This document shows, in pieces, positions 43,156 to 50,760 of a stretch of 64,000 bases of DNA. Every line of letters starts with the position of its first letter. The stretch's first letter is position 1. The stretch lies in assembly GCF_014127485.1 (NCBI RefSeq), contig NZ_CP059903.1:1426001-1490000 (forward strand), given 5' to 3'. A model generated the notes under the pieces. That model was not told the DNA's origin. It saw only the letters and a program-made list of their open reading frames with translations, and did no database searches. The stretch comes from Nocardioides dongkuii (GTDB lineage Bacteria; Actinomycetota; Actinomycetes; Propionibacteriales; Nocardioidaceae). The translations under genes were made by a program, and so were the position numbers.

Positions 43156-44252
43156 CCGCCGCCCGCACCTGCCGCTCGCTGGGGGTCCGCGCCCCCTTCG
43201 AGCCGGCGTTCTTCGAGCTCGAGCTGCCCGAGGTCGAGGACGGCGGCGTCCGGGTGGTCACCCGCTGGAGCGGGCTGTCCGCCGGCACCGAGCTGGCCTA
43301 CGTGAAGGGCACCGACCCCGGCTTCACGTCCTACCGCGACCCCGACCTCGGCGTCTTCGTCCCGGGGCGAGCCTCGCGCAGCTTCCCGGTGCGCGCCATG
43401 GGCTACATGGAGGTCGGCGAGGTGGTCGAGACCCGCCGCGACGACGTCGCCGTGGGCTCGCTCGTCGGCGCGGCGTACGGCCACCGCTCCGAGCACGTGC
43501 TCGGCCCGGCCGACGTGCTCGTGCCGGTGCCGGAGGACGTCGACCCGGTGCTCGGGATCTACCTCGCGCAGATGGGGCCGATCTGCGCCAACGGCCTGCT
43601 CCACGCCGCGGCCGAGCTGGCTCCCGGCGAGGACGTCGCGCTCGGCGACGGGGTCCGCGACCGGCGGGTGGTCGTCACCGGGGCCGGGGTGGTCGCACTG
43701 CTCTCCGCCCTGCTCGCCCAGGAGCACGGCGCCGCCGAGGTCGTGGTGGCCGACCCCGACCCACGGCGGCTCGAGGTGGCCGGGCGGCTGGGCCTGGAGA
43801 CCGTCGACACGAGCGCGACCGAGCTGTGGCGCTGGGCCAAGGGCCGGTGGCGGCACGGCCCCGGCGACCGCGGCGCCGACCTGGTCCTGCAGTGCCGCGG
43901 CCAGAGCGCGGTGCTCCACGAGGCGCTGCGCGCGCTGCGCCCGCAGGGCACGGTGATCGACCTGGCGTTCTACCAGGGCGGGGCGGCGGACCTCCGTCTC
44001 GGGGAGGAGTTCCACCACAACGGCCTGACGATCCGGTGTGCCCAGATCGCCCGGGTGCCGCGCGGTCTGGCCCCCTCGTGGGACCGGCAGCGGCTGGCCG
44101 CGGAGACCGCCCGGCTGCTCCGCAGCCGTGGCGAGGACCTGCGCCGGGTCCTGGTCACCGACGTCGTGCCGGTCGACGAGGCGCCGGCCGCGATCCTCGC
44201 CCTGGCCCGTCGCGAGCGCGCGACCACGCAGATGGTGCTCGCCTTCGACTAG
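43152..44252 (+). CDS. medium-chain dehydrogenase/reductase (BchC-like, non-GHE)
   Basis: A 366-residue MDR protein. FPVRAMGYMEVGEVVE replaces the GHE catalytic-zinc motif of alcohol dehydrogenases, and the Rossmann fold has VVVTGAGVVALLSALLAQEHGAAEVVVADPD. This resembles the subgroup that includes bacteriochlorophyllide dehydrogenase-like proteins, often seen with Gfo/Idh enzymes in sugar clusters. It overlaps the Gfo/Idh stop by 4 bp. Substrate unknown; a polyol or sugar alcohol is an inference from the neighbours. Confidence 0.82.
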   Translation: MTAARTCRSLGVRAPFEPAFFELELPEVEDGGVRVVTRWSGLSAGTELAYVKGTDPGFTSYRDPDLGVFVPGRASRSFPVRAMGYMEVGEVVETRRDDVAVGSLVGAAYGHRSEHVLGPADVLVPVPEDVDPVLGIYLAQMGPICANGLLHAAAELAPGEDVALGDGVRDRRVVVTGAGVVALLSALLAQEHGAAEVVVADPDPRRLEVAGRLGLETVDTSATELWRWAKGRWRHGPGDRGADLVLQCRGQSAVLHEALRALRPQGTVIDLAFYQGGAADLRLGEEFHHNGLTIRCAQIARVPRGLAPSWDRQRLAAETARLLRSRGEDLRRVLVTDVVPVDEAPAAILALARRERATTQMVLAFD

Positions 44253-44261
44253 CCGCGCCGC

Positions 44262-45164
44262 TCAGACCGCCAGGTGCTGGACCTCGCCCTCGACCTTGCG
44301 GCGCGGGGCGACCTCGACGACGAGCATCGCGGTGAGCACGAGCACCCCGCCGATCGCCATCCGGGCGGTGACCGACTCCCCGCCCAGGAGCACTGCGAAG
44401 AACGCCGCGAACACCGGCTCCATGCTCATCACGATCGCGCAGCGGGTGGGCGGGAGGTGCGCCTGCGCCCAGGTCTGCCCGATCAGCGCCAGGGCCCCGG
44501 CGATCAGCGCCATGTAGACGATCGAGAGCCAGTCGCGACCCTGGTCCGGCAGCACGATGCCGTCGGGCGCGGTGGCGACCAGGCAGACCACCGCGATCAC
44601 CAGGAGCTGCATGATCGACATGCCCAGCGCCTCCTGGGCGTTCGACCACGCGCCGAGCCCGACGATGTGCAGCGCGTAGAGCACCGCGGCCACCAGCGTG
44701 ATCGCCTCGCCGTACCCGACCGAGAACCCGTCCAGCGTGAGGACGCCGAGGCCCGCCGTCGCGAGCGCCACGGCGCCCCAGGCGAGGGGCGTGATCCGGG
44801 TGCGCAGCAGCACCGCGGCCAGCAGCGGCGTGCACACGACGTACATGCCGGTGATGAACCCGGAGACGCTGGCGGGGGTGTGCGCGAGGCCCGCGGTCTG
44901 CAGGATCTGCGCGACGCCGTACACCCCGCCGAGCACGACCGCCCGGCGCCGGGCCTCCGCGGAGAGCCGGAGGAGGGCGCGCGGCGCCACGGCGACCATC
45001 ACCACGCCCGCGATCGTGAACCGCACGGCGAGGAAGTCGAGCGTGGGCACCCGCTCCAGGAGGTCCTTGATCAGGAAGAACGTCGATCCCCAGCTGGCGG
45101 TCATGGCGAGCAGCACCAGCGTCGCCAGCAGGGAGGTACGCCGGTCGACCGGCGCCGTGCTCAT
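44262..45164 (-). CDS. EamA (DMT superfamily) transporter
   Basis: A 300-residue transporter with ten hydrophobic helices in two EamA repeats. The first repeat begins TASWGSTFFLIKDLL and RFTIAG, and the second contains VLYALHIVGLGAWS and MSMEPVFAAFFAVLLGGE, the usual end of helix 9. These carriers export metabolites such as amino acids or nucleotide sugars. Its start overlaps the endonuclease IV stop by 4 bp, although the functions seem unrelated. It converges on the MDR gene. Confidence 0.9.
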   Translation of the reverse strand: MSTAPVDRRTSLLATLVLLAMTASWGSTFFLIKDLLERVPTLDFLAVRFTIAGVVMVAVAPRALLRLSAEARRRAVVLGGVYGVAQILQTAGLAHTPASVSGFITGMYVVCTPLLAAVLLRTRITPLAWGAVALATAGLGVLTLDGFSVGYGEAITLVAAVLYALHIVGLGAWSNAQEALGMSIMQLLVIAVVCLVATAPDGIVLPDQGRDWLSIVYMALIAGALALIGQTWAQAHLPPTRCAIVMSMEPVFAAFFAVLLGGESVTARMAIGGVLVLTAMLVVEVAPRRKVEGEVQHLAV

Positions 45165-46063
45165 GACACCCTCATCGCCTTCAGCAGCCCGATGCCCGCG
45201 TCACCGTGGTCGCGCGACCCCGGCGTCTCGAGCACGAACGGGACCCCGTCCGTCGCAGGGTGCGCGAGCAGCTCCTCGAACGCGCCGAGCCCGATGTGCC
45301 CCTCGCCGAGCTTCTGGTGCCGGTCCTTGAACGCGCCGCGGACGTCCATCGAGTCGTTGGCGTGCACCAGCCGCAGCCGCCCCGGACCGCCGATCTCGAC
45401 GACCCGGTCCAGGGTCGCGGTGGCGCCGCCGGGCTCGTCGAGGGGCGCGCCCGCGGCGAACACGTGGCAGGTGTCGAGGCAGATCCCGGCCTTGGGGTGG
45501 TGATCCAGGGCGTCGAGGTACGCCGTGAGGTCCTCGACGCCGGCGCACAGCGACCGGCCCTGGCCCGCCGTGGGCTCGAGCAGCAGCCACGGCGCCGACT
45601 CGCCGGCGACCGCGTCGAGCAGCGGCAGCAGCCCGTCGCGGACCTGGCGCATCGCCGCGGCGTACCTCGCCTCGCCCTCCTCGGCGGACGGCTCGACGAA
45701 CGACCCGGTGTGCACGACCACGCCCTCCGCGCCGATCTCGGCGGCGCGGCGCAGGTTGTGGGCGACGGTGGCGACCGAGCGCTCATACGTCGAGGCGGTC
45801 GGCGACCCCAGGTTGACCAGGTACGGCGCGTGGATGAAGACCCGCAGCCCGCGCTCGGCCGTCGCCGCGCGGAAGGCCGCGTCCTCGGCTGGCTTGCCCG
45901 GCGAGAGCGCCCAGCCGCGCGGGTTGCCGACGAAGACCTGGAACGTCTCGCAGCCGAGCTCCTCGGCCGACGCGAGCGCGCCGGCCACCAGCCCCTTGCC
46001 GACCAGGACATGGGTGCCGACGGGGTTGCGGAGGGCAGGCGCGGGCTGAGCGGGACGAGGCAC
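45161..46063 (-). CDS. nfo: deoxyribonuclease IV (AP endonuclease, Nfo family)
   Basis: A 300-residue TIM-barrel zinc enzyme that cuts 5' to abasic sites in base-excision repair. Zinc-ligand segments are FIHAPYLVNLGS, VVHTGSF, LLEPTAGQG, CLDTCHVFAAG, LVHANDS, GEGHIGLG and VLETPG. The GTG start has TAGCGT exactly 6 nt upstream, consistent with a leaderless mRNA. A short N-terminal PRPAQPAPALRN extension precedes the core. Confidence 0.92.
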   Translation of the reverse strand: MPRPAQPAPALRNPVGTHVLVGKGLVAGALASAEELGCETFQVFVGNPRGWALSPGKPAEDAAFRAATAERGLRVFIHAPYLVNLGSPTASTYERSVATVAHNLRRAAEIGAEGVVVHTGSFVEPSAEEGEARYAAAMRQVRDGLLPLLDAVAGESAPWLLLEPTAGQGRSLCAGVEDLTAYLDALDHHPKAGICLDTCHVFAAGAPLDEPGGATATLDRVVEIGGPGRLRLVHANDSMDVRGAFKDRHQKLGEGHIGLGAFEELLAHPATDGVPFVLETPGSRDHGDAGIGLLKAMRVS

Positions 46064-46122
46064 GCACAGACGCTATGCCGCCGGGCTGCCCAGCACGGAA
46101 TCTGGGTGACCAGGCCAGGTGG

Positions 46123-46785
46123 TCAGGCCGGGGGGACCCACCCGCCGCGCCTCGCCAGTGCCACCGCCTGGAGCTGGGACGTCACGCCCAGCTTGGTCAG
46201 GATCGCATGGACCTGGCTGCGCACCGTGGCCTCGCTGACGTGCCATCCGACGGCGATCTCCCGCACGGACCGGCCTTCCTGGAGCGCTTCGAGCACGCTC
46301 GCCTCCCGCGTGGAGAGGCGGGCGAATCCGGCCGCGACGTCGCGCTCCTCCACGGCAGCGGCACGCCATCGCCGGATCAGCCCACGACGGTCCTCGGGGG
46401 AGAGCAGGTCCTCGCCGCACGCCGCTGCCGTGATGCCGGTGAGGAGCTCGTCGAAGGGCCGGGACTTCTGGAGCACGCCGACGGCGCCCTGCTCGAGCAC
46501 CGCACCATGACGCAGGGCGTCCGTCGACGCCGTCATCACGAGGACCCGGGCCCCCGCGGCGCGCAGGGGGCGGACCAGGACGGTGCCGTCGATCGAGTCG
46601 CCGAGGTCGAGGTCGAGGAGGACCAGGTCCGGGGTCGTCGCGGCGATCTCGTGCACGAGATCGGGGCCCGGGGACGGCTCGACGGCACGTACCGCGAACC
46701 CCTCGGCGGTCAGCGCGGCGACCAGGCTGTCGCTCAGGAGGCGGTGGTCGTCCACCAGGGTCACCCGCACCGGGCGAGCAGTCAT
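46123..46785 (-). CDS. NarL/LuxR-type response regulator
   Basis: A 220-residue regulator with receiver residues VDDHRLLSDSL, Asp in LVLLDLDLGDS, MTAST and K in LQKSRP, and a LuxR-type helix-turn-helix LSTREASVLEALQEGRSVREIAVGWHVSEATVRSQVHAILTKL. It overlaps its kinase gene by 4 bp. The pair is transcribed away from the SipW-type locus and is the nearest candidate to control it. Confidence 0.92.
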   Translation of the reverse strand: MTARPVRVTLVDDHRLLSDSLVAALTAEGFAVRAVEPSPGPDLVHEIAATTPDLVLLDLDLGDSIDGTVLVRPLRAAGARVLVMTASTDALRHGAVLEQGAVGVLQKSRPFDELLTGITAAACGEDLLSPEDRRGLIRRWRAAAVEERDVAAGFARLSTREASVLEALQEGRSVREIAVGWHVSEATVRSQVHAILTKLGVTSQLQAVALARRGGWVPPA

Positions 46786-48407
46786 CGCGCCGTGCCGAGG
46801 AGGCCGTGGGCCCCGACGACCGGGTCGGCCGGCTGCAGCTCCCGGACGGCCTCGGCGGAGGGGAGCGTCAGGACGAAGTGGCAGCCCGCCGCGTGACCGC
46901 GCAGCTCGAGGTCACCGCCCTGCTCACGCATCAGCTGGCGCGCGATGAAGAGGCCGAGGCCCGTGCTGAGGCGGTGACCTCCGTGGACCCCTCGCTCGAA
47001 GACCCGAGCGGCGAGGCCGTCCGGCATGCCGGGGCCGTCGTCGACGACGTGGATCTCGACCAGGCCCGGGAGGCGCTCCACGTCCACGACGGTCCGGGCG
47101 CCCGGACCGTGCCGGGCCGCGTTGATCAGCAGGTTGTGCAGCACGGTGGCGAGGTCGCCGGGACGACCCAGGGCGGTGCCGTCCAGCCGGGCGAACCGGA
47201 CGCGTGATCCCGTCGCGCGCCGGGTCGCCACGACGTCCCGCACCGCGGCGGCCACGTCGAGCTCGACGCGAGGGTCGGCCTCGCGGCGCTCGAGCAGCCG
47301 CTCGACGTGGTTCACCTCGGCCAGGGCTGCCTGTTGCAGGGTGCTGATGGTCGCCGCGTCGAGGTGGGCGGCGTAGCGCTCGAGGGTGCCGAGGGCCGAA
47401 CGGAGTCCCGCGAGGGCGTTGGTGGCGTCGTGCCCGAGGTCCTCGCGCCACGCGTCCCGCTTCGCGACCGCGGCCGTCGCGGCCAGGAGCTCCCGCTCCA
47501 GGACCGCCTGGTCGGCTCCGGCAGCGACCTCGACGTCGGCGAGCGCGTGGTGCATGGCGGTGCACGCGACGGCTGCCGTGACGAGTGCGGCGGCCACCGC
47601 GAGGCCGTCGCCCGCCGACGACGGGAGCAGCGCCACGGCGTACAGCGCGGCGGCGGCACTCATGCCGGCGAGCGGCAGGATCGTGCGGCCCGCCCACGCG
47701 CAGGCGCCGCGGCGCCGTACGGCCAGCAGCGCCAGCAACGCCCAGGCCACTGCCGTCCCGGCCCGGACGCAGGCAGCCCCCGACCCGCCGTACCGCAGCG
47801 CGTCGGGAAGGAGCCCGCTCATGGCCACGAGGGCCGACGAGCCCAGGGTGACGAGCGAGGTCGCGGCCACGATGGTCACCACGGGGCGGGGACGCGCCCG
47901 GGACGACAGCAGCAACGCGTGCGCCAGGAGGGCGACCACCGCGGCGGTCAGCAGTGCTGTCCTGATCTCCTCGGGGGCTGCGCCGGTCAGCTCGGCGCGG
48001 GCAGGCCCCGGCTGCAGCTGGGACAGCAGACCCACGCCCAGCACGACGAGGGCGGATCCGACCACCGCTCCGGCGCGGTCGCGGTGGACCCGCCAGCGCG
48101 CGGTCCGCAGGGCGCCGGCGGACACGAACAGCCCGAGGGCGATGACCTCGAAGGTGGTGACGAACTGGTGCGTCGCCAGCCGGCCGGTCTCCGCGAGCAG
48201 CGTGAGCACGGCGACCGCGACCCCGATCGCGACGCTCTGGACTCGCGACAGCGCCGGATGACGCGCGAACGCGCGACGACGTGGATGGAACATGGTGCTC
48301 GACAACGGCCCCCCCGCTGGTACTGCATCCCCCAGGACCGACAGGTCCGCTCCGCAGTATGGGATCGGGCCGACCAGCTCGCCATGACGCGAAGTGGTCA
48401 TTGACAA
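46782..48407 (-). CDS. membrane sensor histidine kinase
   Basis: A protein of up to 541 residues. Eight or so hydrophobic helices occupy about residues 50-300. The dimerisation region has LGHDATNALAGLRSALGTLERY with a likely phospho-His, and the C-terminal ATPase has the N-box NLLINAARHGPG, DDGPGMPDG and STGLGLFIA. The start is ambiguous: TTG at 48407, ATG at 48401, or ATG at 48293 (MFHPRRRAF) just before the first helix. The input signal is unknown. Confidence 0.88.
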   Translation of the reverse strand: MSMTTSRHGELVGPIPYCGADLSVLGDAVPAGGPLSSTMFHPRRRAFARHPALSRVQSVAIGVAVAVLTLLAETGRLATHQFVTTFEVIALGLFVSAGALRTARWRVHRDRAGAVVGSALVVLGVGLLSQLQPGPARAELTGAAPEEIRTALLTAAVVALLAHALLLSSRARPRPVVTIVAATSLVTLGSSALVAMSGLLPDALRYGGSGAACVRAGTAVAWALLALLAVRRRGACAWAGRTILPLAGMSAAAALYAVALLPSSAGDGLAVAAALVTAAVACTAMHHALADVEVAAGADQAVLERELLAATAAVAKRDAWREDLGHDATNALAGLRSALGTLERYAAHLDAATISTLQQAALAEVNHVERLLERREADPRVELDVAAAVRDVVATRRATGSRVRFARLDGTALGRPGDLATVLHNLLINAARHGPGARTVVDVERLPGLVEIHVVDDGPGMPDGLAARVFERGVHGGHRLSTGLGLFIARQLMREQGGDLELRGHAAGCHFVLTLPSAEAVRELQPADPVVGAHGLLGTAR

Positions 48408-48533
48408 CTGGCCCGCAGGTGCGAGCGGGACCCGCAGATCGACCTTTCAACGAATTTGCTGATGAGCCACAGGTCGTCGGCCCCCCAGATTGATTCCGCA
48501 CTCGCATTCGAGCTCCTGGGGGGAGGAGAGCAC

Positions 48534-49148
48534 GTGAAGATCGCTGCGCTCATCCGCGTCACGACCACGGTCCTGGCCACGACGTTCGCCGTCGTCGGAG
48601 TCCTGCTCGTCGTCCTCGTGCTGTTCGCCCGCACCGAGGACAACGGCGTGACCCGCATCGCTGACCGTCCGGTGATGACGGTCCTCAGTGACTCGATGAC
48701 GCCGGCGTTCGAGGCGGGCGACGTCCTCATCGAGAAGTCGGTGACGGGCGAGGAGGACCGGCTCGAGGTCGGTGACGTGATCACCTTCCGGGCCGCCCAG
48801 GACGAGAACGCCTTCGTCACGCACCGCATCGTCCGGGTGAAGGGCAGCCCCGAGACGGGGAACGTCAGCTACCGCACCCAGGGCGACGCGAACAACATGA
48901 TCGACGACTCGCCCGTCATGCCGGAGCAGGTCGTCGGCGCCTACTCCTTCCACGTCCCGAACGCCGGGTACGTCCTCGACTCCGTGCAGACCCCGAAGGG
49001 GATCACGGTCCTGGTCCTCCTGCTCGGCGTCTTCCTCTTCTTCCCGGTCCTCGCCAGGTGGTGGCGGGCGGCCGGGGACGACGACCTCGACAGCGAGGTC
49101 GACGTCGACGTCGACGCCGACGAGCCCAAGACGCTCGAGTCGGCCTGA
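48534..49148 (+). CDS. SipW-type (ER-type) signal peptidase I
   Basis: A 204-residue membrane protease. One N-terminal helix (about 10-32), then VLSDSMTPAFEAGD with the nucleophile Ser54, and NAFVTHRIVRVKG with His97 in place of the usual Lys, marking the Ser-His ER-type subfamily that includes SipW. QGDANNMIDDSPV and a second helix near 155-178 follow, with an acidic DVDVDVDADE tail. The GTG at 48534 has GGAGGAGA 5 nt upstream and is preferred over the longer frame from 48456. It precedes two probable substrates. Confidence 0.9.
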   Translation: MKIAALIRVTTTVLATTFAVVGVLLVVLVLFARTEDNGVTRIADRPVMTVLSDSMTPAFEAGDVLIEKSVTGEEDRLEVGDVITFRAAQDENAFVTHRIVRVKGSPETGNVSYRTQGDANNMIDDSPVMPEQVVGAYSFHVPNAGYVLDSVQTPKGITVLVLLLGVFLFFPVLARWWRAAGDDDLDSEVDVDVDADEPKTLESA

Positions 49149-49190
49149 GTTCTTCACAGCATTCAGCATCAACAATCGAAGGGAAACACC

Positions 49191-50012
49191 ATGAAGTTCA
49201 ACAAGCGCCGCGCAGGCGTCCTCGTCGGTGGCGTCAGTGCCGTGGGGGCGCTCGCCGCACTCACGTTCGGCGGCACGTCGGCGCTGTTCAGCTCCGAGGT
49301 TGGTCCGCAGGAGAACACCATCACCGCGGGCTCCAACTCGCTGACCGAGAACGACGACGTCTCGGAAGAGCTGACCCTCGCGGGCCTCATGCCTGGCGAC
49401 CCCTCGGCGATCAGCAAGTTCGGTCTGGAGTACGCCGGCAACGACTCCTTCGTCGGGATCGACCTGCTCGTCACGTCGGTCGCCCAGAAGGCATGTGCGG
49501 TTCCCGGTATCGCCAACACCGCCGACCTCACGGACGCGCAGCTCGCCAGCTGCATCGAGACGGGGACTCAGCCGATGTACAACGGCGTTCCCGGCTCGGG
49601 TTCTTTCGACATGACTGTCACCCCCTACAACTTCAACGGACCCACCTTCAACACGCTGATCACTGACACTGCGCTGCAGGCCGCGACGACGTGCTCGGCT
49701 GACGGCGCCGGCCTCATCACCTGCGTGGCGGAGAAGAAGAACATCGTCTCCATCCCGCGCGGTTACTCCGGCGCTGCCGACAACCTCATCTGGAAGGACG
49801 GCGACGACACCAACATCGAGATCCGCTCGAAGCTGCCGCTGTCCGCCCCGAACGCCTTCCAGGGCAGCAACGTGACGATGGACGTCACGGCTCACGCTGT
49901 CCAGGCCGCGAACAACGGCGGGACCTTCGCGGAGCGCGACATGTCCACCACCGTGCCCAGCGGCACCAACTCCGGTCACGCGGCCGTTCTCTGGCCCAAG
50001 ACCTGGAGCTGA
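49191..50012 (+). CDS. SipW-dependent-type exported protein (TasA/camelysin-like)
   Basis: A 273-residue secreted protein. KFNKRRAGVLVGGV and a hydrophobic stretch are followed by SALFSSEVGPQENTITAG (30-47), the SipW-type cleavage-site pattern. LAGLMPGD near 63 and AGNDSFVGIDLLVTS resemble the TasA/camelysin fold's conserved loop. Two Cys pairs could form disulfides. AAGGGAAA precedes the ATG. In Bacillus such proteins form biofilm fibres after SipW cleavage; that role here is inferred. Confidence 0.87.
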   Translation: MKFNKRRAGVLVGGVSAVGALAALTFGGTSALFSSEVGPQENTITAGSNSLTENDDVSEELTLAGLMPGDPSAISKFGLEYAGNDSFVGIDLLVTSVAQKACAVPGIANTADLTDAQLASCIETGTQPMYNGVPGSGSFDMTVTPYNFNGPTFNTLITDTALQAATTCSADGAGLITCVAEKKNIVSIPRGYSGAADNLIWKDGDDTNIEIRSKLPLSAPNAFQGSNVTMDVTAHAVQAANNGGTFAERDMSTTVPSGTNSGHAAVLWPKTWS

Positions 50013-50040
50013 TCCCACCAACCCCCACCCGAAGGGCGTC

Positions 50041-50760
50041 GTGATGATGTCTGGAAACACCGGCCACGGTGTCGCGGGCTCGACCGGATTCGTCCGGCCG
50101 GGCCCGCCGGGGCGTCTGGCTTGTCTCGCGGCAGCGGGAGTGCTGGTCGCCTCCGCTGCTGCGGCGATCGTGGTGCAACCGAGCGGGACCCAGGCCCTGT
50201 TCACCTCCCGGGCCCCGATGCAGACCAACACCATCGTGGCCTGGGCTCCCGAGGTGCCGGCTGCCTGCACCGGCTCCTACGTCGGCGTCGTCTACGGCAC
50301 CCGGGGAGACGACGTGCTGTTCGGCGGCACCCGCGCCCAGGTCATCCTGGGGCTCGGCGGTGACGACACCCTCCACGCCGGCAACAGCGGCGACTGCCTC
50401 GTCGGCGGCGGGGGGAACGACCGGCTGTTCGGCGCCAACGCCAAGGACATCCTGCTCGGCGGTCCCGGCAACGACCACCTCGACGGCGGCAACGCCAAGG
50501 ACTACCTCGACGGCCAGGAGGACGTCGACGTGTGCGTGGGCGGCAACGGCAAGGACACCGTGGTCGGCTGCGAGCCGGTCCCGGTCGCGGCGGCCGTCCC
50601 GGCACCCGTGCCTCAGCCCGCGCCTTTGCCCTCCGCACCCCTGCCCTCCGCACCCGTCGAGCAGTCCCCGGCCCTGGAGCCACCGGCGCCGACGAAGCCG
50701 ACGAACCCGGAGCCGTCCGTCCAGCCGACGCCGGCTCCGGAGGCCGTGCCGACCCCCTAG
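50041..50760 (+). CDS. exported RTX-repeat protein with SipW-type motif
   Basis: A 239-residue protein. A hydrophobic segment near 25-43 is followed by TQALFTSRAPMQTNTIVAW, which matches the ALF...NTI.A(W/G) cleavage pattern of the neighbouring SipW substrate. Residues about 85-175 are calcium-binding RTX repeats (GLGGDDTLHAG, GGGGNDRLFG, GGPGNDHLDGG). A Pro-rich tail follows, partly from a 15-bp DNA repeat near 50625-50655. It is probably cleaved by the upstream peptidase and folds on calcium outside the cell. Its TAG shares a CTAG with pknL. Confidence 0.85.
   Translation: MMMSGNTGHGVAGSTGFVRPGPPGRLACLAAAGVLVASAAAAIVVQPSGTQALFTSRAPMQTNTIVAWAPEVPAACTGSYVGVVYGTRGDDVLFGGTRAQVILGLGGDDTLHAGNSGDCLVGGGGNDRLFGANAKDILLGGPGNDHLDGGNAKDYLDGQEDVDVCVGGNGKDTVVGCEPVPVAAAVPAPVPQPAPLPSAPLPSAPVEQSPALEPPAPTKPTNPEPSVQPTPAPEAVPTP

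Noticed and set aside
50041..50760. CRISPR-like or minisatellite array in the RTX gene
   Set aside because: The repeats are protein-level RTX nonapeptides and one 15-bp Pro-linker duplication, without spacers.
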